From Chloroflexota bacterium (lineage in GTDB: Bacteria; Chloroflexota; Anaerolineae; Aggregatilineales; Phototrophicaceae): 9,822 bases of DNA. The notes under the pieces are model-generated. The model searched no databases. It saw only the letters and a list, made by a program, of their open reading frames with translations, and had not been told where the DNA came from. Both the position numbers and the translations under genes were made by a program. The stretch's first letter is position 1; each line of letters opens with the position of its first letter. Positions 5,984 through 9,822 of this stretch are shown here, one piece after another. The DNA lies in contig JAEVZT010000267.1 of the NCBI GenBank assembly GCA_023392115.1, positions 1-9,822 on the forward strand, read 5' to 3'.

Positions 5984-7705
5984 TTACCCGGCTGTATCCG
6001 TGCAGACAAGACAGTAAACGGTGATGCCGGGCTGATGCCAGACGCTCGCCGTGTGCATGGCGATGTCACTTCCCACCACCGGCGGGCGCTGCACCCGCGC
6101 GACGACAGGAAGCTGGTTCAGCGCCTCCAGCATGGCTTGATCGCGCGCCAGATAATCGGCACTGGAAAGCTCAGAAGACCGCGCGACGTCGTGCAGAATC
6201 GCATCCGAGAAGACGAGATATTCAAAGCCACTCGCGCGCAGCGTGTCGAGCGGCGGCAGGTCTTGCCCGCTGCCGAACGTCTGCGCTGACGGGTAGAGTT
6301 GGGGATCGAGCGGCACGTTGTACGCGCCGACAAGATACAACCGGCTTCCGGGCGGCAGGTTATCGTATATCCAGTTCTGGATTAGATACCGGCTGTCCGG
6401 CTGCACGATCCACTGCACGAACGACAGCGAGAATGTCAGCGGCTGCGCGACCAGCAGCACGAGGGCGACGGCGGCGGTGAGTCCCGCGAACCGCCTGAAC
6501 CTGAGCGCTCGCAGACGAGGCAGCAGCCAACCCACGCCAACCCCAGCCAGCAGGCAGATGACGGGAATGAACGGGACTAGGAGCTGGTCGCTGTGGCGAG
6601 GACGCACGGCGCGCAGAACAACCAACGCATAGGCGACCGAAAACAAGAGCAGGAGCACGCCGCTCCAGAAGCGCCTGTAATGTATCGTGCTGTGGCTGCG
6701 CCGCGACCCATGCCACAGCAGATATACAAGCCCCGTCACGGCGACGATCAACCCGGGCAGTCCGACGGCGACAAGCCCCAGATAGCGCATCTGATAGAGA
6801 AGCCCGTAAGGCGTATTCTGATCGGGCACCCCCACGGCGGTATACGAACCGAAGATATACGTGAAGTCGGCGACAAACTTTCGCGCAGCCAAGAGAATTC
6901 CCGGCGTCGTCGCGAGAAACACGAGCGCCATCAACAGCACGCTGACAGCGGGCATGCGCCAGCGCTTCGGGCAGCGGATAACGCTCAGCAGTGCCGCGCC
7001 GGCGACGACGATCCCCACGCCCGCCGCGTTGTAGCGATTGCCCGCCGCGAGTCCAGCGGCAGCGCCGGCAGCCAGCAGCAGGGTGTCGCCTCGCCGATCG
7101 CGCGCGCGCCTCAGCGAGCTGACACTCGCCCAGACGGCAGCGGCAGCAAAACCCGCTGCCAGACTTGACGTTGTCGCATAATGCGCGTGCTGCACCATCG
7201 GCAGTGAGACGGCGCACAGCAACCCCGCCGCGGCGGCGCCGTACCGTCCTGTCAGGCGGCGCGCGGCTGCGTAGACGGCGGCAGCTGCGAGAACGCCGCC
7301 GAGCGCCGAAAAACCGCGTCCCATCACGTACAGTGGAAATGGCGCGAACTGGCGCTGATTCTGTCCCGCGATCTGCTCGTAGGTCGCGTCTCCGGTTCCG
7401 GTGAGCGTATTGACGATGAAACTTAGGTTGATCAGAAACGAGGGGTTTTCAAAGAAGTCAGGGTGGAGTCTGTTGCGCGCGCGCATTTCCACGGGAATGG
7501 CGACGTAAAAATACTCGTCCGGGTGGATCGGCGCTTCGAGCGGCAGGAAGCCGCGCCCGGCGTCGGTCGGGAAATCAGCCATGTCGGGCTGCCCGTAATC
7601 AATGCCCGCAAAACGCAGTCCAGCCGCAAACAGCAGAAGGACGAGGATGAACACCCATTCAGCGCGGCTGATGGGTGCGGTGCGCGTTACTGGAAAACCG
7701 GTCAT
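5984..7705 (-). CDS. Family 39 (GT-C) membrane glycosyltransferase
   Basis: A 573-aa integral membrane protein with about ten hydrophobic segments between residues 17 and 425, followed by a soluble C-terminal part (about 435-573). The first large external loop carries HPDE (61-64), preceded by a conserved-looking EAPI. An acidic residue in this loop is the catalytic/metal site of lipid-carrier-dependent GT-C enzymes of the PMT/ArnT (GT39) group. Later RPRHSDQLLVPFIP (369-382) resembles the family segment that leads into the last helices. Such enzymes transfer a sugar from a polyprenyl-phosphate donor to a protein, lipid or glycan outside the membrane; donor and acceptor are unknown. The first usable start is the ATG at 7705, which has no clear Shine-Dalgarno sequence. 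It lies 45 bp downstream of the RsbW-STAS gene on the same strand and could share its transcript. Confidence 0.85.
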   Translation of the reverse strand: MTGFPVTRTAPISRAEWVFILVLLLFAAGLRFAGIDYGQPDMADFPTDAGRGFLPLEAPIHPDEYFYVAIPVEMRARNRLHPDFFENPSFLINLSFIVNTLTGTGDATYEQIAGQNQRQFAPFPLYVMGRGFSALGGVLAAAAVYAAARRLTGRYGAAAAGLLCAVSLPMVQHAHYATTSSLAAGFAAAAVWASVSSLRRARDRRGDTLLLAAGAAAGLAAGNRYNAAGVGIVVAGAALLSVIRCPKRWRMPAVSVLLMALVFLATTPGILLAARKFVADFTYIFGSYTAVGVPDQNTPYGLLYQMRYLGLVAVGLPGLIVAVTGLVYLLWHGSRRSHSTIHYRRFWSGVLLLLFSVAYALVVLRAVRPRHSDQLLVPFIPVICLLAGVGVGWLLPRLRALRFRRFAGLTAAVALVLLVAQPLTFSLSFVQWIVQPDSRYLIQNWIYDNLPPGSRLYLVGAYNVPLDPQLYPSAQTFGSGQDLPPLDTLRASGFEYLVFSDAILHDVARSSELSSADYLARDQAMLEALNQLPVVARVQRPPVVGSDIAMHTASVWHQPGITVYCLVCTDTAG

Positions 7706-7750
7706 AAGTGCAATGAATAAGGTGCGTGCCTTCAGGTCGAACTCGCGCTG

Positions 7751-8563
7751 CTAGCCACCCTTGATATGGAAGCGTTTGAGCGCCTTTTCGACAGTTTCGG
7801 CAATGGCGAATACGAGGTCTAAGCCGATCATTTCGAGGACTTCGCGCACGCGCGGGTTGAGCGCCGCCAGCACGAGGTCGCCTTTCAGGTCGCGCGCGCG
7901 TTTGCTCGCGCTGACGAGCATCTTGAAGCCGGTCGACGAGATCGACTCGACGCCCGACATGTCGATAATCAGCCGCTTGTGTCCCGCGTCGATCTGTTCG
8001 GCGATGGCGACGGCGAGGTGGCTGCTCTGAAATGCGTCGAGCCGTCCACTCGGCACGATCAACCAGACGTTGTTCTTGAATTCCTGCACGCGGATCGGGT
8101 GGGTTGTGGCGGGCTTCGGGTGCTCAAGCGTTTCCTTGAGCGTCTTGATGCGCTTGACCATCACGAGGCGGTTGCGGCTGCTTTCGTGCTGGTAAACCAC
8201 CTGATCCATCAGCTTCTTGATGAAGAAAATGCCCCACCCGCCCGGCTCGCGACGGTTCAACGGCAGCTTGGGATCGGGGTCGGGGAACGCCAGCGGATCA
8301 AACGCGGGGCTGTCGTCAATAATGCAGATGATGAACTTATCGTCGTCGCACCGGCAGTGGATGTCGATGACGCAGTCGGCACAGTGGTCGTTGTAGCCGT
8401 GCTCGATGATGTTGGTGCAGGCTTCGTCCACCGCGAGGTAGCAGTGATGGATCGCGCGATCGTCAAGCCCCGCGCGGCGCGCTTCTTCCATGATGAAATT
8501 ACACGCCGTCGACACCGCTTCCAGAACGCCTGCGATCCGTAGTTGACGCTCCTGCACCGTCAT
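7751..8563 (-). CDS. RsbW-like anti-sigma ATPase/kinase fused to a C-terminal STAS (RsbV-like) domain
   Basis: A 270-aa cytosolic protein with two domains. Residues 1-140 are an RsbW/SpoIIAB-type HATPase. The N-box is EACTNIIEHGY (E47, N51), the G1 box is DDSPAFDP (83-90), where the usual glycines are Ser and Ala, and the G2 box is GGWGIFFIKKLMD (108-120). Residues about 157-262 are a STAS domain of the SpoIIAA/RsbV family with DMSGVESISSTGFKML; S210 aligns with the phosphorylated Ser56 of RsbV. In partner switching the ATPase binds a target such as a sigma factor and phosphorylates the antagonist STAS protein; here both activities are in one chain. The gene lies 24 bp after the stand-alone STAS gene and has AAGGG 6 nt before its ATG. 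The target is not encoded nearby. The STAS half could be a self-substrate, a docking domain or a vestige. Confidence 0.9.
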   Translation of the reverse strand: MTVQERQLRIAGVLEAVSTACNFIMEEARRAGLDDRAIHHCYLAVDEACTNIIEHGYNDHCADCVIDIHCRCDDDKFIICIIDDSPAFDPLAFPDPDPKLPLNRREPGGWGIFFIKKLMDQVVYQHESSRNRLVMVKRIKTLKETLEHPKPATTHPIRVQEFKNNVWLIVPSGRLDAFQSSHLAVAIAEQIDAGHKRLIIDMSGVESISSTGFKMLVSASKRARDLKGDLVLAALNPRVREVLEMIGLDLVFAIAETVEKALKRFHIKGG

Positions 8564-8587
8564 GCTGCACCCTTCGCGACAGGGCGA

Positions 8588-8923
8588 TTAATAACTGCCA
8601 ACAGCGTCGATCTGCGTCGGGTAAATCTGAAAGATGGTATCGAGCCCCGCCATTTCAAGCACTTCCTGCACACGCGTCGACGGCTGCGCGATTCGCAGAT
8701 CGCCGCTGACGCGCCGGACTTTCTTGAACGCCGATACCAATTCGCGCAAGCCGGCGCTGCTCATGTAAGATACCTGCGAAAGATCGAGGACGATTTGTGT
8801 GCTTCCAGCGTCGATAGCGGACGACAGCGCCGCGCCCAATTCGCCCGCGTTCATGCTGTCCACGCGTCCGTTCGCTTCAACGAGAGTCACGTGGTCTTGG
8901 GTGGACACGCGAATGTCAATCAT
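8588..8923 (-). CDS. STAS-domain anti-sigma factor antagonist (RsbV/SpoIIAA family)
   Basis: A 111-aa protein made of a single STAS domain, the usual length for the family. The signature is VLDLSQVSYMSSAGLREL (45-62), with S56 at the position of the phosphorylated serine of RsbV. It ends with a typical TRVQEVLEMAGLDTIFQIY segment. It is expected to bind an RsbW-type ATPase when unphosphorylated and so release that protein's target; the fused ATPase encoded 24 bp downstream is the obvious candidate partner. The start is well supported: AGGAG (8936-8932 on the minus strand) lies 8 nt before the ATG, and a TATAAT box lies further upstream. It is the first gene of the minus-strand cluster that continues with the RsbW-STAS and GT39 genes. 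Its last 55 residues closely resemble those of the STAS domain in the downstream fusion. Confidence 0.92.
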   Translation of the reverse strand: MIDIRVSTQDHVTLVEANGRVDSMNAGELGAALSSAIDAGSTQIVLDLSQVSYMSSAGLRELVSAFKKVRRVSGDLRIAQPSTRVQEVLEMAGLDTIFQIYPTQIDAVGSY

Positions 8924-8951
8924 GCACTAAGCTCCTGAATTCTCTAGGCAG

Positions 8952-8980
8952 ATTATACTCGAACATCGGGCGCGCAGGAA
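8952..8980 (-). promoter_or_regulatory. Promoter of the STAS / RsbW-STAS cluster
   Basis: The minus strand has a perfect TATAAT (8957-8952), giving a start near 8945 and a leader of about 22 nt that contains the AGGAG ribosome site. The -35 at 17 bp spacing is TTCCTG, a poor match, so an activator or alternative upstream contact may be needed. Confidence 0.55.
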
Positions 8981-9021
8981 GATTCGGCAACACGCACCTA
9001 ACCCACCACCGCCGGCACGTG

Positions 9022-9027
9022 TACAAT
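9022..9027 (+). promoter_or_regulatory. Possible -10 box for the small membrane protein gene
   Basis: TACAAT matches five of six -10 consensus bases and lies 29 bp before the ATG at 9057; no convincing -35 is present. A purine-rich GAGAGAGAG tract just before the ATG can serve as ribosome binding site. Confidence 0.4.
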
Positions 9028-9056
9028 AAGGTGGCATTCGTACAAGAGAGAGAGCT

Positions 9057-9335
9057 ATGCAGGTCGGGACGTTCATTTTACTGACGGTGTTTATCGGCGC
9101 GATGCTGCTGGTCGTCCAGCGCAGCGAACCAAAGCGGCGCACGTTCGTCGCCATTATCATGCTGCTCATCGGCGAGCTGATCAGGCGATACATCTGGTAT
9201 CGCGATGTCCATATCGAGGGTTGGATCGCGCTGGTTGTGGCAGTCATTCTCAATTTCAGCTTCTGGCTGTTCATCGGGCGTTACAACCCGGTCATCAAGA
9301 GCGACAAGATTCAGGTCATCGGCATGGATGACTAA
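9057..9335 (+). CDS. Small three-helix membrane protein, function unknown
   Basis: A 92-aa protein I do not recognise as a named family. It has three hydrophobic segments, about residues 4-20, 29-46 and 54-73. The first two are joined by a basic loop (QRSEPKRR); the second is followed by RRYIWYRDVHIEG. It ends in a polar tail, KSDKIQVIGMDD. The basic loop after the first helix suggests that loop is cytoplasmic. The ATG follows a purine-rich GAGAGAG stretch, and a candidate -10 (TACAAT) is 29 bp upstream. It is transcribed divergently from the STAS gene and ends just before the promoter of the next small gene. The regular alternation of hydrophobic and charged segments and the proper translation signals support a real gene. 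Confidence 0.72.
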   Translation: MQVGTFILLTVFIGAMLLVVQRSEPKRRTFVAIIMLLIGELIRRYIWYRDVHIEGWIALVVAVILNFSFWLFIGRYNPVIKSDKIQVIGMDD

Positions 9336-9339
9336 GACA

Positions 9340-9348
9340 TGGTATAAT
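9340..9348 (+). promoter_or_regulatory. Extended -10 promoter of the 74-aa protein gene
   Basis: TGGTATAAT combines the TGN extension with a perfect -10 hexamer only 4 bp after the preceding stop codon. The -35 region is poor, as is usual for extended -10 promoters. The expected start is about 9355, giving a leader of about 32 nt with a strong AAAGGAG ribosome site at 9373-9379. Confidence 0.65.
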
Positions 9349-9386
9349 GGTTTTTGTAAGACTATGTTCCTTAAAGGAGTAAGCTG

Positions 9387-9611
9387 ATGAACGAGCTTGT
9401 GACGATGCTTTCGCAAAAACTGGGGCTGCCCGAATCGACGGCGCGTCAAGCTGTCGAGATTGTGATCGGTTTCCTCAAGGACAAGCTGCCCGCCCCCATC
9501 GCGGGACAGATTGATGGAATACTTAGTGGGCAGTCACCCGCAGCCGGCGCGGACGATGCAGTCAATAAGGCAAAGGGGATGCTCGGGGGCTTGTTCGGCG
9601 ACAAGAAATAG
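9387..9611 (+). CDS. Small helical protein, function unknown
   Basis: A 74-aa protein with no signal peptide or membrane helix. Residues 1-45 look like two or three amphipathic helices (MNELVTMLSQKLGLPESTAR, then AVEIVIGFLKDKL and IAGQIDGILSG). An Ala/Asp-rich linker (about 48-58) and a Gly-rich tail (GMLGGLFGDKK) follow. The helix-LP-helix pattern is reminiscent of small DUF2267- or DUF2780-like proteins, but I cannot assign it to either. Expression signals are the best in the window: an extended -10 with perfect TATAAT, AAAGGAG 7 nt before the ATG and a strong terminator downstream, which suggests a well expressed monocistronic gene. The preceding small membrane protein gene is in the same direction, so read-through is possible. 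Confidence 0.8.
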   Translation: MNELVTMLSQKLGLPESTARQAVEIVIGFLKDKLPAPIAGQIDGILSGQSPAAGADDAVNKAKGMLGGLFGDKK

Positions 9612-9668
9612 GGCGCACAGTGCTTACTTATATGCCATGTGCCGCTGCGATTAACCGCTAGAAACAAC

Positions 9669-9716
9669 GAACCTCACCCCGTTTCGCTGCGGCTGAACGG
9701 AGTGAGGTTCATTTCT
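9669..9716. terminator. Strong bidirectional Rho-independent terminator
   Basis: Arms 9669-9683 and 9696-9710 pair over 14 bp with a single C/A mismatch (GAACCTCAC with GTGAGGTTC, CCGTT with AACGG) around a 12-nt loop. The plus strand continues ATTTCTT and the minus strand GTTGTTTCT, so it can stop transcripts from both the 74-aa gene and the gene entering from the right. Confidence 0.85.
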
Positions 9717-9734
9717 TAAGCTGTACTTCGGTGT

Positions 9735-9822
9735 CTAACCGATGATATTGAGCGGGATGACGTCGGCACCCTGAAGCATGACGACGCTCACACGCGCGGC
9801 AACGGTCTCTGCCAGCGTCTTG
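9735..9822 (-). CDS. C-terminal end of an unidentified protein (gene enters from right edge)
   Basis: The minus strand reads an open frame of 28 codons from the window edge to a TAG at 9737-9735. The visible tail is KTLAETVAARVSVVMLQGAD followed by VIPLNIIG. The codon use is ordinary for this genome, and the stop lies about 25 bp before the bidirectional terminator hairpin, as expected of a gene end. The fragment is too short to assign to a family. Confidence 0.6.
   Translation of the reverse strand, partial: KTLAETVAARVSVVMLQGADVIPLNIIG

Noticed and set aside
6360..7217. Minus-strand ORF of 285 aa inside the GT39 gene
   Set aside because: It is in another frame of a clear multi-helix membrane protein; its Arg/Ala-rich translation is typical of a GC-rich frame shadow.
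7706..7750. Separate promoter for the GT39 gene
   Set aside because: No convincing -35/-10 pair is visible in these 45 bp; co-transcription with the RsbW-STAS gene is more likely.
7979..8542. Plus-strand ORF of 187 aa opposite the RsbW-STAS gene
   Set aside because: Antisense to conserved ATPase and STAS motifs; no domain and no ribosome site.
9078..9449. Minus-strand ORF of 123 aa over the two small plus-strand genes
   Set aside because: It would run through the extended -10 promoter and ribosome site of the 74-aa gene and has a polar, low-information translation.

Overview
The window is GC-rich bacterial DNA with densely packed genes on both strands. The best guess, from gene style rather than any marker gene, is a member of the Chloroflexota (Anaerolineae-like). 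The reasons are a membrane-anchored Thr/Pro/Ser/Ala-rich surface protein, a very large membrane-GAF-coiled-coil kinase-like protein, a family 39 glycosyltransferase, a YoaR/VanW-like plus serine hydrolase protein, and partner-switching (RsbW/STAS) regulators. There is no rRNA, tRNA, CRISPR array, transposase or integrase, and nothing suggests recent horizontal transfer.

Layout. Positions 1-3742 hold a minus-strand pair: a 7-TM/GAF/coiled-coil histidine-kinase-like protein (about 1.1 kkDa-scale residue count, 1092-1109 aa) whose stop codon directly abuts the start of a TM-anchored P/T-rich protein that runs off the left edge. From the same intergenic region (about 3743-3870) a plus-strand pair diverges: a Nudix hydrolase and a membrane-anchored class-A-beta-lactamase-like serine hydrolase, overlapping by ATGA. 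It converges at 5970-5986 with a minus-strand cluster (8923 to 5984): a stand-alone STAS protein, an RsbW-like ATPase fused to a STAS domain, and a GT39 membrane glycosyltransferase. From 8924-9056 a second divergent promoter region leads to a small three-helix membrane protein and then a 74-aa helical protein with its own promoter. A strong bidirectional terminator (9669-9716) separates these from the last 28 codons of a minus-strand gene entering from the right.

How the genes may work together. The STAS protein and the RsbW-STAS fusion look like a partner-switching module, in which an anti-sigma-type ATPase/kinase and its antagonist control a target not seen here (no sigma factor or PP2C phosphatase is present). 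The large kinase-like protein has intact ATP-binding boxes, but the phosphoacceptor histidine of its H-box is glutamine, so it is unlikely to act as an ordinary autophosphorylating sensor kinase. The serine hydrolase, GT39 enzyme and P/T-rich protein all point to cell-surface work. I see no complete new defence or mobile system; the most interesting items are the His-less kinase with its repetitive coiled coil and the RsbW-STAS fusion.
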